From positions 80,070 through 144,069 of the forward strand of contig NZ_JFHR01000007.1 of NCBI RefSeq assembly GCF_000722875.1: a stretch of 64,000 bases of DNA, written 5' to 3'. The notes beneath the pieces were generated by a model. The model saw only the letters and a program-made list of their open reading frames with translations. It did not search any database and was not told the DNA's origin. This document shows positions 26,062-36,271 of this stretch, piece after piece. The position numbers were made by a program, and so were the translations under genes. Positions within the stretch are counted from its first letter, which is position 1, and each line of letters starts with the position of its first letter. This stretch comes from Sphingobium chlorophenolicum. Lineage in GTDB: Bacteria > Pseudomonadota > Alphaproteobacteria > Sphingomonadales > Sphingomonadaceae.

Positions 26062-29000
26062 TCAACGGAAGTCGTGCGACTTGAAGCGCACGGCGTCTTT
26101 GGGATCCATGCCGTCAGCTTGCGGCGGCCCATAAAGGCTCCGTGCTTCCGGTCGCCAGTTCCTGTCGCCGCGATCGGGCGATCCAGCATGGCGCGCGCCA
26201 TCGCCGCGTCCCGTGCGGTGCGGCAGGGACAATTCGCCAATCCGATGGAGCAGGTCACCGTGATCGATAATGCGGTCGCAGATGACATGGATCACCTCGC
26301 CTTCCTTCTGAACGCGGCCCTTCATTCCGATCATCGATGCCGCCATCACCGTCCGGCGTTGCGCCTCGAAGCGATCGGGCCACAGGATTCCGTTTGCGAT
26401 GCCGGTTTCGTCCTCGATCGTGATGAAGAGGACCCCCTTCGCCGAACCGGGCTTCTGCCGGACCAGAACGATTCCGGCGACCTCGACATGACGGCCGTCT
26501 CTTATCGTTGCGAGATCGGAGCACCTGATGATGCTGCGGCGCGTCAGCTCGTCGCGCACGAAGGTCATCGGATGCGCGCGAAGCGATAGCTGAAGCGTAC
26601 GATAATCCTCGATCACCTCACGGCCGTCGGTGAGAGGCTGCAAGATGACCTCCGGCTCGAGACCTTCCGCGCTGATGGTTTCAGACGCACGGTCGGCAGC
26701 GACAAAGAGCGGCAGCGGCGCCTCGCCGAGGCCGCGCACCTTCCAGAGCCCCTGCCGTCGATCGGCACCGAAGACACGGAATGCATCGGCATCAGCCAGC
26801 TTTTCGATGGCGGCGCGCTGGACACCCGAACGCCGCCAAACATCCTCGACGGAATCGAACGCGGCCGTCGAACGGGCAGCGACGATCGCCGCGCCATCCG
26901 CGTTGGAGAGGCCGCGCACCTGCCGTAGCCCAAGCCGGACCGCGAGGTAGCGCCCGCCCATCGGCTCCAATGTGCAGTCCCAACGGCTCGCGTTGATGCA
27001 CGGCGGGCGAACCTCGACGCCGTGCTCGCGCGCGTCCCTCACGATCTGGGCGGGGGCATAGAAGCCCATTGGCTGGGCGTTCATCAAGCTCGCGCAGAAG
27101 ACGTCGGGATGATGATGCTTCATCCAGGCCGAGGCGTAGGCGATTTTCGCGAACGACGCGGCATGGCTTTCGGGAAAGCCATAGGAGCCGAAGCCCTCCA
27201 GCTGACGGAAGGTGCGCTCGGCGAACTCACGAGGGTAGCCGCGCGCCACCATGCCCTCGATCAGTTTCTCCGAGAAATGCGATACCCCGCCGGTGAACTT
27301 GAAGGTCGCCATCGCGCGGCGCAGGGCGTCCGCCTCGGCGGGCGTGAAGCCTGCGCCGACAATAGCCACCTTCATCGCCTGCTCCTGAAAGAGCGGCACC
27401 CCCAGCGTCTTCTCCAGGACCGCGCGCAGTTCAGGACGGGGATATTCGGGTTTCTCCAACCCCTCCCGACGCCGCAGATAAGGGTGGACCATGTCCCCCT
27501 GGATCGGGCCAGGCCTTACGATCGCGACCTGGATGACAAGATCGTAAAAGCGCCGCGGCTTCATGCGCGGCAGCATCGACATCTGCGCGCGGCTTTCGAT
27601 CTGAAACGTGCCGACGGTGTCGGCCTTCTGGATCATGCCGAACACGGCCTCATCGTCGTCCTGCAGGTCGGCGAGCCCGATACTAAGGCCCTTGGCCTCC
27701 TCGAGCAGATTGAATGCCCGGTTCATGCAGCCGAGCATCCCAAGTCCGAGGACGTCGACCTTCATGAACTTGAGCGCGTCGATGTCATCCTTGTCCCACT
27801 CGATGATCTGCCGATCATCCATCGCCGCCGGCTCGATCGGCACGAGATCGTCGAGCCGATCATGGGTGAGCACGAACCCGCCCGGATGCTGGCTCATGTG
27901 ACGCGGCACGCCGATCAGTTTCCGGGCGAGGTCGAGCGTCAGCCGCAGCCGGCGGTCGGCGATGTCGAGATTGAGCTCCTCGACCTGCTTCTCGCCGACC
28001 CCTTCGGCCGACCAGCCCCAGACGAGGCCGGCGAGGGAGGCGGTGAGATCTTCCGGCAGGCCCATCGCCTTACCGACGTCGCGCACAGCGCCGCGTGCCC
28101 GGTACCGGGTGACTACGGCCGTGAGCGCCGCGCGGTCGCGCCCATAGGTCTCATAGATCCACTGGATGATTTCCTCGCGGCGCTCATGTTCGAAGTCGAC
28201 GTCGATGTCGGGCGGCTCGCGCCGCTCGCCCGAAACAAAGCGTTCGAAGAGCAGCTCATGCTTGATGGGATCGATGCTGGTGATCCCGAGCACGAAGCAC
28301 ACACAGCTGTTCGCGGCCGAGCCGCGGCCCTGACAGAGGATCCCGCGCCGGCGCGCCTCGCGCACGATGGAGTGGACGGTCAGGAAGTAAGGCGCGTAGC
28401 CGAGCTCGTCGATCAGGCGCAGCTCGTGGCCGATCTGATCTCGGTAAGCCTGCGGGACCTTGCCGTCGAACATCTGCCCGACGGCATCGTTCGCCATCTG
28501 CTCGAGCGCCTGCTGCGCAGTCAGGCCCTCGATCACCCGCTCATGCGGATATTGGTACGCCAGTTCGCCAAGAACGAATGTGCAAAGGTTCGCAATGTCA
28601 ACGCTGGCCCGCAACGCGTCCGGGAATTGGCCGAAACGGCGCACCATCTCCTCCGGGGGCTTCAGCGCGCGATCGGCATTGACCTCCCGCCGGTAGCCGA
28701 GCTCATCGACCGTGCATTTCTCGCGCACGGCCGTCACCACGTCCTGGAGGAGACGAGCGTCCGGAGCGTGATAGAGGACGTCACCCGTGACGACCGCGCG
28801 GACTCCAGCGGCGCCAGCTTGCCGCGCGAGCGCATCGATGCGGACCGCATCGTCGGGCCGGCGCCGCTGGAACAGCGCCATATATCCCCGCTGGCCATAG
28901 ATTGCCCGAAGGTCGGCGAGCGCCGCCAGGTTCTCCCCGTCAGCCTCATGCGGCAGCAGGATGGCGATCATGCCTTCGGACCATGGCTCGAGATCGTGCC

Positions 29001-29325
29001 AGTGGAGCAGGCAACCGCCCTTCCCGGCCCGCTTCTTGCCGACCGTCAGCAGACGCGTAAGCCGCGACCAGGCAGTCCGGTCGGTCGGATAAAGGATCAG
29101 GCGCCGCCCGCAGGACAGATCGACCCGAGCCCCCGCGATTGAACGGACCCCGGTTGCCTTCTGGGCCTCCCAGGCGCGCACCACGCCCCCAACGGTTCCA
29201 ATGTCGCCGACGCCAAGCGCCGGATATCCGAGCATCGCCGCGGCCGCGAAGAGTTCCTCCGGGCTGGACGCGCCGCGAAGGAGCGAGAAGTGCGTCAGGA
29301 CCTGGAGTTCGACGTAGGGCGTCAT
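26062..29325 (-). CDS. dnaE2: DnaE2, error-prone DNA polymerase III alpha subunit
   Basis: A 1087-residue C-family polymerase of the SOS mutasome. It has an N-terminal PHP domain ([16 protein letters not shown] onward), then the palm with the catalytic acids in [15 protein letters not shown], and the later helix-hairpin and OB-fold regions. DnaE2 with ImuA and ImuB carries out damage-induced translesion synthesis and mutagenesis. The start at 29325 overlaps the imuB stop (ATGA); the frame is open to 29535, but that part lies in imuB. Confidence 0.95.
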   Translation of the reverse strand: MTPYVELQVLTHFSLLRGASSPEELFAAAAMLGYPALGVGDIGTVGGVVRAWEAQKATGVRSIAGARVDLSCGRRLILYPTDRTAWSRLTRLLTVGKKRAGKGGCLLHWHDLEPWSEGMIAILLPHEADGENLAALADLRAIYGQRGYMALFQRRRPDDAVRIDALARQAGAAGVRAVVTGDVLYHAPDARLLQDVVTAVREKCTVDELGYRREVNADRALKPPEEMVRRFGQFPDALRASVDIANLCTFVLGELAYQYPHERVIEGLTAQQALEQMANDAVGQMFDGKVPQAYRDQIGHELRLIDELGYAPYFLTVHSIVREARRRGILCQGRGSAANSCVCFVLGITSIDPIKHELLFERFVSGERREPPDIDVDFEHERREEIIQWIYETYGRDRAALTAVVTRYRARGAVRDVGKAMGLPEDLTASLAGLVWGWSAEGVGEKQVEELNLDIADRRLRLTLDLARKLIGVPRHMSQHPGGFVLTHDRLDDLVPIEPAAMDDRQIIEWDKDDIDALKFMKVDVLGLGMLGCMNRAFNLLEEAKGLSIGLADLQDDDEAVFGMIQKADTVGTFQIESRAQMSMLPRMKPRRFYDLVIQVAIVRPGPIQGDMVHPYLRRREGLEKPEYPRPELRAVLEKTLGVPLFQEQAMKVAIVGAGFTPAEADALRRAMATFKFTGGVSHFSEKLIEGMVARGYPREFAERTFRQLEGFGSYGFPESHAASFAKIAYASAWMKHHHPDVFCASLMNAQPMGFYAPAQIVRDAREHGVEVRPPCINASRWDCTLEPMGGRYLAVRLGLRQVRGLSNADGAAIVAARSTAAFDSVEDVWRRSGVQRAAIEKLADADAFRVFGADRRQGLWKVRGLGEAPLPLFVAADRASETISAEGLEPEVILQPLTDGREVIEDYRTLQLSLRAHPMTFVRDELTRRSIIRCSDLATIRDGRHVEVAGIVLVRQKPGSAKGVLFITIEDETGIANGILWPDRFEAQRRTVMAASMIGMKGRVQKEGEVIHVICDRIIDHGDLLHRIGELSLPHRTGRGDGARHAGSPDRGDRNWRPEARSLYGPPQADGMDPKDAVRFKSHDFR

Positions 29326-31109
29326 GCGAACACGCCGTGGATCCACCAGCTCAGATCGCCGGTTTGATGATCCATCCCGTCGCCACGCCGGAACAGCCAG
29401 AACCGGCCCCCATGCTCGTCCTCCACCCGGAAATAGTCGCGCACTCCCCAGACTTCGGCGTCTCGTCGCCACCATTCCCCATGAATGCGCTCGGGACCAT
29501 CGCCCGCGACCACACGGTGCGTTCGGCCACGCCATTCAAATCGCTTGGGCGGTTGATCGGGCAGGAGGGCAATCACGCCCCAGAGCGGCTCGGGTCGTGC
29601 GAACAGGCGGACCGGGCGCCGCCAGTTCGGCCAGTCGCCCGGTACTTCGACCGGGTCGCAATGGGCCACCGCCCGCTCTGGTACATGACTTGCCACGGGA
29701 ACGATGCGAAACACCGCTTCGCTGCCAATGCGACCAGCCACCACGTCTACGAGGCGGGCTGGATCGCGCACGAGTGGGTCTCCGGCGAGTACGGCGCCCA
29801 GTTCGACCGCATCGAGCGGCTCGGTATGGGTCGCCGCCAGCCAGAACTGCTCGAGACCCATGCCCGGATCGATCCGCTCGATCTTGAGCTTCAAGAGGCG
29901 CAGGAGGTGCGGCACCTCTCGCGTTGGCCGTGACGTGCCGATCGCCACCACCTGCTCGCTCCCGTCCACGCGGGCGCCACAGAGCCGCAGCGAACGGGCA
30001 CCAAGCCCCCTCGCCTGCAGCAGCTCCGCTAGATCGCCCAACAAGTCCTCGATGACCTGTGCGATCGCCTCGGCCGTGCCGATAGGCTCAAGCGGTCGCC
30101 GCTCGGCGACAGGCATTGCGGGGTCCTCGCGCGGCGTGATCGGCTCGGCGACGCTACCCAGAGCCTGATCCAGCCTGGTGATCGCCGCTAAGCCGAGTCG
30201 GCGCGCGAGAGGCGCGCGCGCAACCGGCAGAAGATCGGCTATTCTCTCGAAACCGAAGCGGCGGCCGGCAACGAGAGACGGCTTTTCGAGGCGCAGTGCG
30301 GCCAGCGACAGCGGCGACAGCGCGGCGACCGTCTCGCCGCGCGGAACGATCGTGATTGCGGTGCAGCCAAAGCGGGCGAGCGCATGGGCCGCACCGGGGG
30401 TATCGGCAACTGAAACCCGGGCCGTGAAACCCGCACGCTGACAGAAGGCTATAATGCGTCGGCAGAACCGTTCTTCGCCGCCGTGAAGATGCTCGCAGCC
30501 TGTGAGGTCCAGCCACAATCCATCCGGGGGCGTCGCGGCAGCGATCGGCGACCAGCGCCGGACGGCAAGAAGCGCGAGGCGATCGAGCAAGGCGGCATCC
30601 GCGGCTTGGTCGTGCGGCCGCACGTCGAGATCGGACACGAGTGCGCGCGCGTGCGTCGCCGCCATGCCCACATGGATGCCGAGAGCCGCCGCCGCGGCAC
30701 ACACCGCCACGACCTCCTCGCGTCGACGGACGCGATTGGTCAACACCAAGGGCACATCGGCGCGACCAAACGAGTTATTGGCCGCGCTGGGCTCGGCTGG
30801 GGCGCCAGCGCGCTTGAACGGGTGGGCGGCCGCTTCGGATCGGCGGCCGAGTTCCCGCATCGGCGGTTTCGCGTGGCCCGGCAGTGCCGCGATCTGCTGC
30901 TCTATGTCTCCCCTGGCCGGAGTTCCGGCCCGAGCCCAGCGGGCACCCGGACGCCATCCGCCTCCGCGCGGGACGGAGCAGGCGCCGGGGTTGTCGTCGA
31001 CGGGAAGCTGGAGCGCGGCGCGTTCAGGCAGCCGCGAAGCGGGCCGTTCCAACCGCCGCAGCCGTTCGACGGCCAGGTGCGGCAGGAACAGCGAGACGAC
31101 CCGTCTCAT
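29322..31109 (-). CDS. imuB: ImuB, catalytically inactive Y-family polymerase homologue
   Basis: A 595-residue protein with the ImuB N-terminus ([20 protein letters not shown]), a Y-family fold ([35 protein letters not shown]), and a C-terminal region ending in the SWWIHGVFA tail. ImuB is a hub that binds the beta clamp, DnaE2 and ImuA. An extra Arg/Pro/Ala-rich stretch of about 90 residues (35-125) sits near the N-terminus and looks disordered. It overlaps imuA by 86 bases. Confidence 0.93.
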   Translation of the reverse strand: MRRVVSLFLPHLAVERLRRLERPASRLPERAALQLPVDDNPGACSVPRGGGWRPGARWARAGTPARGDIEQQIAALPGHAKPPMRELGRRSEAAAHPFKRAGAPAEPSAANNSFGRADVPLVLTNRVRRREEVVAVCAAAAALGIHVGMAATHARALVSDLDVRPHDQAADAALLDRLALLAVRRWSPIAAATPPDGLWLDLTGCEHLHGGEERFCRRIIAFCQRAGFTARVSVADTPGAAHALARFGCTAITIVPRGETVAALSPLSLAALRLEKPSLVAGRRFGFERIADLLPVARAPLARRLGLAAITRLDQALGSVAEPITPREDPAMPVAERRPLEPIGTAEAIAQVIEDLLGDLAELLQARGLGARSLRLCGARVDGSEQVVAIGTSRPTREVPHLLRLLKLKIERIDPGMGLEQFWLAATHTEPLDAVELGAVLAGDPLVRDPARLVDVVAGRIGSEAVFRIVPVASHVPERAVAHCDPVEVPGDWPNWRRPVRLFARPEPLWGVIALLPDQPPKRFEWRGRTHRVVAGDGPERIHGEWWRRDAEVWGVRDYFRVEDEHGGRFWLFRRGDGMDHQTGDLSWWIHGVFA

Positions 31110-31782
31110 CGCAGCCCTCCACGATCAGGGAGAAAGGTTCTCCGCCTCTTTGGCGGGAGACCTCGACAGACCAACGTGGCCTTCCCACGCCCGCCACGGT
31201 CAGGCGCTCGGATGGCGCGCTCGCAATGCGCCATCTGGTCCAGGCCGCAGAAGGTTCACCGAGCGGCTCCTGATCCCGGCGCCGGCGCCGCCGAAGGAGC
31301 AGCACCGGGATGTCCGCATCGGCGGCGACCAGTTGGAGGCGACGCGTCGCCACCATCGGCACCCTGGCCACTTCGGCAACGACCGCAGACGGCGTTCCGT
31401 CCCGGACCGCGTCTTCCACGACAGCCAGCAGCGTTTCGTCGTCACGCGGCAGCGCGTGGATTACGTCCGCCGATGTGAGCCCGGCTTGCGCCAGGCCGGG
31501 CGCGTAAAGATCACTGCGGCACGCTACCCAGAGGACGGGACCACCGCTGCGCCGCGCCTCGCGTGCTGCGATGCCAGCGAGAAAGAGTGTGGCCGCCGCA
31601 TCGTCGGCGAGCGAGCAGGTCCGCGCAACGACCTCGTGAAGCGCGCCAGCGCGCAGCCCGCCTCCGGCAAGGCGGCTATCCAGTGCCGGGATATCAAACG
31701 GAATCGTGCGATAGTCCGGGATGGGCGTCGCTATTGCGCGCAGATGCGCTAAACTGGCGGGGAGAGAATCGAGGGCAGGCAT
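31024..31782 (-). CDS. imuA: ImuA, RecA/SulA-like mutasome protein
   Basis: About 252 residues from ATG 31782 (MPALDSLPASLAHLRAIATP). It has the RecA-like core without a good Walker motif, and recognisable LAGGGLRAGALHEV and GPVLWVACRSDLYAPGLAQ stretches typical of ImuA. It is first in the imuA-imuB-dnaE2 operon. An SOS box lies 19 bases upstream. The longer open frame to 31959 crosses the promoter and is rejected. Confidence 0.92.
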   Translation of the reverse strand: MPALDSLPASLAHLRAIATPIPDYRTIPFDIPALDSRLAGGGLRAGALHEVVARTCSLADDAAATLFLAGIAAREARRSGGPVLWVACRSDLYAPGLAQAGLTSADVIHALPRDDETLLAVVEDAVRDGTPSAVVAEVARVPMVATRRLQLVAADADIPVLLLRRRRRRDQEPLGEPSAAWTRWRIASAPSERLTVAGVGRPRWSVEVSRQRGGEPFSLIVEGCDETGRLAVPAAPGRRTAAAVGTARFAAA

Positions 31783-31800
31783 ACATATAAGACTCGAGTT

Positions 31801-31815
31801 GTTCCCTTTATGTTC
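31801..31815 (-). promoter_or_regulatory. SOS (LexA) box of the imuA-imuB-dnaE2 operon
   Basis: GTTC, seven bases, GTTC on the + strand (GAAC-N7-GAAC toward imuA), the LexA recognition pattern known from alphaproteobacteria. It lies 19 bases before the imuA start, where it would overlap the promoter. It explains DNA-damage induction of the mutasome. Confidence 0.85.
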
Positions 31816-31922
31816 CGTGAATCGCCGTGACCGGTCAAGCGGATTGCGGAGCGCGGACGTGAGAATGGCCGCCCGCTCTGGCTGACGATGACGACGGAAT
31901 GCGATGTCTCGCGCCGAAGCGG

Positions 31923-33812
31923 CTAAAGATCGGGGAGTTCCTGGTTGGCGCGGCCCCAACCCGCCAACTCTTTCGATGCCGCGCGTTGGACCAATTTCGT
32001 GCCATCGCCGACACGAAAATGGGCCGGCGTGGCGATCGTCTCCATTTCTTTCCAGCTGATCGGCGCTGCAACGGGCGCTCCCGGGCGCGCTCTAGCGCTG
32101 TAGGGCATTACCGCCGTGGCGCCGCGCTGATTGCGAAGATAGTCGACGAAGATCCGGCCCTTGCGCTGCGCCTTGGGCAGCGCGGCCGTGAAATGCTCGG
32201 GATCGATCTGCGCGACGGCTCGCGCCAGCCGATGAGCGAAATCCTTGACTTCGGGCCATTCCGCGCGCGGGGTCAGCGGCGCGATCACGTGCACGCCCTT
32301 GCCGCCGGTCACCATCGGGAAGGTCTCGAGCCCGACCGACTTCAGGATTTCCCGGAACTGAAAGGCGGCTGCGCGCACGTTCTCGAAGTCCAGTCCTTCG
32401 TCAGGATCGAGATCGAAGACGAGCCGATCGGCTTTTTCGACATCCTCGATGCGCGCGCCCCAGCCATGGAGTTCGACCGTGCCCATCTGCACGCAGGTCA
32501 TCAGCCCATCGGCATCATCGATATAGAGGTAGGGCTCCTCATGGCCGTCCTTCTCGACGACGCCGACATGCCGGACCGCATCACCGAAGGTGCCCGCGTC
32601 GTGCTTCTGGAAGAAGCACTTCTTGGCACGGCCCTGCGGGCAGCGCACCAGGCTGATCGGACGCGAGCCAACCCAGGGAAGCATGACGCCGGCGACCGCG
32701 GCGTAATAATCTGCGAGCTCGCCTTTGGTGATCTTGCTCTCAGGATAGATCACCCGGTCTCGGTTGCTGATCGGGACCGCACTCGTAGCAGGGGGCGGAA
32801 GCTCGTCAGCCCGGCGCTCGGTCTCAAGCACGACCGCTTCGGGGTTCTTGTCCTCGCGCAGCCCAAGATAGCTGGGATGCCGAAGCGTGCCTTCATCGGT
32901 CATCTCCGTGAACGCGATTTCGGCCACCAATTTGGGCCGCAGCCAATGGACGCCACGCACCTCCGATCGTGGCGCCTCGACCGGAGCTGCCTTCTGCTCC
33001 AGCGGCGCCATGATCTCCATCAGGCGGAACAGCTCGGCCGTATCAAAACCCGTCCCCACCTTTCCGGCATAGCGGAGCTTCCCCGCGTCGTGGACCGCAA
33101 GGATCAGTGAGCGGAACGCGCGGCTCTTGTCGGACGGCGTCCAACCGACCACGACGAACTCCTGCCGCTTGATGCACTTGGTCTTGACCCAGCTGCCAGC
33201 GCGGCTGCCGACATATTTCGCCGTGGCGAGCTTTGAGATCACGCCTTCCAGGTCAGCCTCGCAGAAGCTGTTGAGAAGCTTCTCTCCGTTGCCTCGGATA
33301 TGATCTGAATAGCGGATGTGCTGTGCCTTTTTCGGCAGGATCGCCCGCAGTCGCGCCTTCCGCTCGACCAGCGGCAAGGCGGTGAGATCCTCACCGTCCA
33401 GCTCCAGGAGATCGAAGGCATAATAGTCGATGGTGGCCGGTGCGCCCTTGAGCGCGTTCTGCAGGGCCTGGAAGCTCGACTGGCCGTTCGCGTCGATCAC
33501 CACAGCTTCGCCGTCGATCAGTGCCGAGCGCACTTTGAGTGCCGCGGCGTCCTTGAGAATGCTCGGGAAGCGCTCGGACCAATCCAGTCCGGATCGGGTG
33601 TAGGCCCGCGCCTCCCCGCCGCCGACGGACACGACCGTGCGGTATCCGTCATATTTCATCTCGTGCAGCCAGCGATCGCTTGCTGGAACGGTATCGACGA
33701 GCGTTGCGAGTTGGACGGGTCGGAAAGCGGGGGGCTCAAGCGTAGCCGCGTCCGCATCGCCTGCAGCCTTCGCCGCGCGAACTGAACTCGACCTTGTCGC
33801 CGCGCGCGCCAT
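31923..33812 (-). CDS. ligD: LigD-type ATP-dependent DNA ligase with polymerase domain
   Basis: A 629-residue protein. The N-terminal ligase domain has its nucleotidyl Lys in EMKYDGYR (K53), motif IDGEAVV, and an OB fold to about residue 310. The polymerase/primase domain (about 340-629) includes MTCVQMGTVELHGWG, then DRLVFDLDPDE with the catalytic acids and GGKGVHVIAPL. Full-size LigD also has a 3'-phosphoesterase domain; none is seen here. LigD acts with Ku in end joining, but no ku gene is in the window. Confidence 0.95.
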   Translation of the reverse strand: MARAATRSSSVRAAKAAGDADAATLEPPAFRPVQLATLVDTVPASDRWLHEMKYDGYRTVVSVGGGEARAYTRSGLDWSERFPSILKDAAALKVRSALIDGEAVVIDANGQSSFQALQNALKGAPATIDYYAFDLLELDGEDLTALPLVERKARLRAILPKKAQHIRYSDHIRGNGEKLLNSFCEADLEGVISKLATAKYVGSRAGSWVKTKCIKRQEFVVVGWTPSDKSRAFRSLILAVHDAGKLRYAGKVGTGFDTAELFRLMEIMAPLEQKAAPVEAPRSEVRGVHWLRPKLVAEIAFTEMTDEGTLRHPSYLGLREDKNPEAVVLETERRADELPPPATSAVPISNRDRVIYPESKITKGELADYYAAVAGVMLPWVGSRPISLVRCPQGRAKKCFFQKHDAGTFGDAVRHVGVVEKDGHEEPYLYIDDADGLMTCVQMGTVELHGWGARIEDVEKADRLVFDLDPDEGLDFENVRAAAFQFREILKSVGLETFPMVTGGKGVHVIAPLTPRAEWPEVKDFAHRLARAVAQIDPEHFTAALPKAQRKGRIFVDYLRNQRGATAVMPYSARARPGAPVAAPISWKEMETIATPAHFRVGDGTKLVQRAASKELAGWGRANQELPDL

Positions 33813-33891
33813 CGTGCGCGCTTAAGCCGTCTGCCTCATCCTCATGAGACGCCTGCCGACGCGGAGTCGTTCCCGAAGGATAGTTGCCGAG

Positions 33892-34077
33892 CTACTTCTT
33901 CAGTTTCTCGGCAGCAGCGTTGAGCTTGTCGCGGTCGTTGCCGACCCTCTTGATCAGGTCTTCGGCCTGCTGCTTCGAAATGCCGTGCTTGCGGGCGAAG
34001 TAGTTCACTTCATAGCCTTCGCCGCCGGCCACTTGCCGACGATCTGCACCGCCGCGTTTGGATTTATTGTCAGCCAT
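33892..34077 (-). CDS. DUF3606-like small protein
   Basis: A 61-residue basic protein. The start at 34077 follows GGAAGGAG at six bases, which rejects the longer frame. Sequence YFARKHGISKQQAEDLIKRV resembles DUF3606, small proteins often found with stress or DNA-repair genes in alphaproteobacteria. It lies upstream of ligD on the same strand and may share its message. Confidence 0.72.
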   Translation of the reverse strand: MADNKSKRGGADRRQVAGGEGYEVNYFARKHGISKQQAEDLIKRVGNDRDKLNAAAEKLKK

Positions 34078-34174
34078 GCTCATCTCCTTCCCATCGGGAA
34101 TCAATGAACGGCTCGACCAGTTCCATAGGCTCGCTTCGCCGAGCGACGCACCCACAATGGCCGGTGCGATTTCG

Positions 34175-34690
34175 CTAAAGGGCCAGCATGGGCTGCCGAG
34201 CGGCGTCCCGACCGATCTCTTCCACCAGAAAGGTCCGGGCTGGAGGAGTAACCAGGAGATCGGATTCCGGATGCGTGAGGTCAAGCCACTGCATGGTCCG
34301 GTTGCGGGTGATCATTGCGCCTTGGCGCGTCTGATAGCGTGCGACCTCCAGATTGGCCGGCACCGTCAGCACGGCGAAAGCGTCGGGGTGTTCCCCTTTC
34401 CTCGGCCGCCAGATACCGGCGAGATAGAACCAGTTTCCGTCCTCGCGGAAGAAACGATACCGCCGCCTCCCGGCGCGAACGTGGAATTCGGTCGCTGGGA
34501 CCAGGCAGCGATGGGAGGGAAACGCCCGATCTTCCGAGCGCACGAAACGAAAAGGCGGCTCACCCGGATTGGCCGGCGCCAAGCCCCATGCCAGTTCGAT
34601 GAGCTCGGGCTTGCCATCGGCCGGATCAGACCGGACGATAGCCCGACGCGTCCCATCCGGAGCATCCGAATCGAAGGGCGTGGCTTGCAT
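34175..34690 (-). CDS. SRAP-family (SOS response-associated peptidase) protein, N-terminus divergent
   Basis: A 171-residue protein from ATG 34690. RRAIVRSDPADGKPELIELA, WGLAP, DRAFPSHRCLVPATEFHV and WFYLAGIWRP are SRAP/YedK features; the family covalently caps abasic sites in single-stranded DNA. The protein starts MQAT and therefore lacks the invariant Cys2 nucleophile, so normal crosslinking activity is doubtful. It diverges from a second, broken SRAP gene across an SOS box. Confidence 0.8.
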   Translation of the reverse strand: MQATPFDSDAPDGTRRAIVRSDPADGKPELIELAWGLAPANPGEPPFRFVRSEDRAFPSHRCLVPATEFHVRAGRRRYRFFREDGNWFYLAGIWRPRKGEHPDAFAVLTVPANLEVARYQTRQGAMITRNRTMQWLDLTHPESDLLVTPPARTFLVEEIGRDAARQPMLAL

Positions 34691-34695
34691 GGCCA

Positions 34696-34710
34696 GAACA
34701 TATGAAGAAC
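34696..34710. promoter_or_regulatory. SOS (LexA) box between divergent SRAP genes
   Basis: GAAC, seven bases (ATATGAA), GAAC: the same spacing as the box before imuA. It lies 6 bases from the start of the - strand SRAP gene and 38 bases from that of the + strand SRAP pseudogene, so it could control both. Confidence 0.8.
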
Positions 34711-34747
34711 AGGCGCCGCAATCAACTGTGGCGGGATCGGAGATGCG

Positions 34748-35049
34748 ATGTGCAACGGTTACCGGCTTGAGGTGAATGTTGCCTCGATCGCCGAAGATTT
34801 CGAAGAGCTGAAGCTCAAGATCAAGTTTTCCGAGGGCGTGCCAAACGTCGCGCCGCGCGCGGATATCAAGATCACGGACGCGGCCCCGATCGTTCGAGGT
34901 CGCCGGGGATCGCGGCGGCGGAGATCTCGTCCAGCGTCGTTGGAGTTGGCCCGGACCTGACAAGAAGCCGGTCTACAACTTCCGTTCCGAAGACCGGGAG
35001 TTCGAAAGCGCCCGCTGCCTCATCCTCGCCGATGGCTTCTATGAGTTTA
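34748..35049 (+). pseudogene. SRAP gene, 5' part, broken by frameshift and insertion
   Basis: Starts MCNGYRLEV with the catalytic Cys2. A frame change occurs between about 34893 and 34930, after which another frame continues RRWSWPGPDKKPVYNFRSED to DGFYEF at 35049. There it is cut by the arsenic cassette. The missing 3' part (EFTTPEDPKKKRKDKWLF onward) is at 39599-39892. Joining 35049 to 39606 across the repeated GAGTTTA rebuilds a normal SRAP order. Confidence 0.85.
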
Positions 35050-35122
35050 TGTGGACATTTCTGCGTCGGAGTCGGTTCGCCGCGCTATGATCTTTCCACC
35101 GAGTCTCGAGAGGCCTGACCCC

Positions 35123-35740
35123 GTGTGCAACGACTATCGGTTGGAAGTCCCCATCGCCTCGATCCTCGAAGATTTCGATGATCTGGAGATCAAGATCGAC
35201 CTGCCGGAAGGCACACCCAACGTCGCCGCGCGCGAAGATATCAAGATCAGCGATGTGGCGCCGATCATCAAGGGCATCGACGGCGCCAGAGGCGTCGGCG
35301 AGCTGGTGAACCGACGATGGAGCTGGCCCGCCCCGAACGGCAAGCCGGTCTATAACTTCCGATCCGAGGGCCGCTCGTTTACCTCTCAACGCTGCCTCAT
35401 TCCGACAGATGGATTCTATGAGTTCGGCCCGCCGATCGAGCCAGGTCAGAAGCGCAAGAGCAAGTACCTCTTCACGCTGAAGGACCACGACTGGTTCTGC
35501 ATCGCCGGCATCTGGCGGTCCCACCCCGAGTTCGGCGAGGCATTCACGATGCTCACGACCGAGCCCGGCGAGGATGTAGCGCCCTATCATTCGCGGCAGA
35601 TTATCCCGCTCACCCGCGACCAGTGGGCCGACTGGCTGGACCCGTCAGTCCCAGCCGAAGAGGTGCTGAAGGTGCTTCCCAAGGGCAGCTTGCCGGTGAC
35701 GCGGGTGTTCCCGCCGATGCCCGAGCCTATTCTACTCTGA
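35123..35740 (+). CDS. SRAP-family protein (intact, Cys2 present)
   Basis: About 205 residues from GTG 35123, giving Met-Cys2-Asn so that the catalytic Cys becomes N-terminal after Met removal. RRWSWPAPNGKPVYNFRSEG, CLIPTDGFYEF and WFCIAGIWRS follow the family, ending with a complete C-terminus. It should act on abasic sites in single-stranded DNA. It is paralogous to the SRAP gene that the cassette interrupts. It lies upstream of arsR on the same strand, without the SOS box of the older copy. Confidence 0.88.
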   Translation: MCNDYRLEVPIASILEDFDDLEIKIDLPEGTPNVAAREDIKISDVAPIIKGIDGARGVGELVNRRWSWPAPNGKPVYNFRSEGRSFTSQRCLIPTDGFYEFGPPIEPGQKRKSKYLFTLKDHDWFCIAGIWRSHPEFGEAFTMLTTEPGEDVAPYHSRQIIPLTRDQWADWLDPSVPAEEVLKVLPKGSLPVTRVFPPMPEPILL

Positions 35741-35902
35741 CGCGGCCATGCGCGTCGTCCGCCATCGATCAAGAGGCTCCGAAGGGTTCGAGCTGGTCGA
35801 TGATGACGGCAAGACCGATCCGCTGGCGGCATGATTGCACCCGCCGCCGCATTGAGCAGCTCCTCACGGATCTGGATGAGCCGATAGCCACGCTTGCTTA
35901 AA

Positions 35903-35932
35903 TCCATATATCCATTATCGTAGATATATGGA
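35903..35932. promoter_or_regulatory. ArsR operator overlapping the arsR start
   Basis: CCATATAT (35904-35911) and ATATATGG (35924-35931) form an inverted repeat separated by 12 bases, an ArsR-type operator. The arsR ATG lies in the right arm. TTGCTT at 35894-35899 and TATCGT at 35916-35921 are spaced 16 bases and could be a promoter that starts transcription at or very near the ATG. Confidence 0.65.
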
Positions 35933-36260
35933 AAACGACTCAGCGATCTCGGCGCTCGGCGCGCTCGCGCAGGGCACACGCCTCGACGCATTCCGCCTGC
36001 TTGTTCGGCATGAGCCCGATGGCTTGGCTGCCGGCGAAGTCGCCAAGGCGCTCGACGTGCCGCAGAACACCATGTCGGTGCATCTCGCGACCCTCGCTCG
36101 TGCCGGGCTGATCAAGTCGGAGCGGCGCAGCCGCGTCATCAACTACCGCGCCGATCTCGACCAGTTGAAGGCGCTGACCCTGTTTCTCGTGAAGGATTGC
36201 TGCGGCGGCAGGGCGGAGCTCTGCGAGCCTCTCATCGCCGAGCTCAACCCCTGCTGCTGA
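35928..36260 (+). CDS. arsR: ArsR, arsenite-responsive repressor
   Basis: A 110-residue winged-helix repressor of the SmtB/ArsR family: ALDVPQNTMSVHLATLARAG is the recognition helix-turn-helix. Cysteines in DCCGGRAELCEP and the terminal NPCC are candidate As(III) ligands, placed differently from the helix-3 CVC of Escherichia coli ArsR. It should repress the ars genes through the operator at its own start. Confidence 0.93.
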   Translation: MENDSAISALGALAQGTRLDAFRLLVRHEPDGLAAGEVAKALDVPQNTMSVHLATLARAGLIKSERRSRVINYRADLDQLKALTLFLVKDCCGGRAELCEPLIAELNPCC

Positions 36261-36271
36261 AGGATAATCCG

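Noticed and set aside
27022..29142. 706-codon open frame on the + strand
   Set aside because: It lies wholly antisense to dnaE2, is Arg/His-rich, and arises from the high GC content; no family features.
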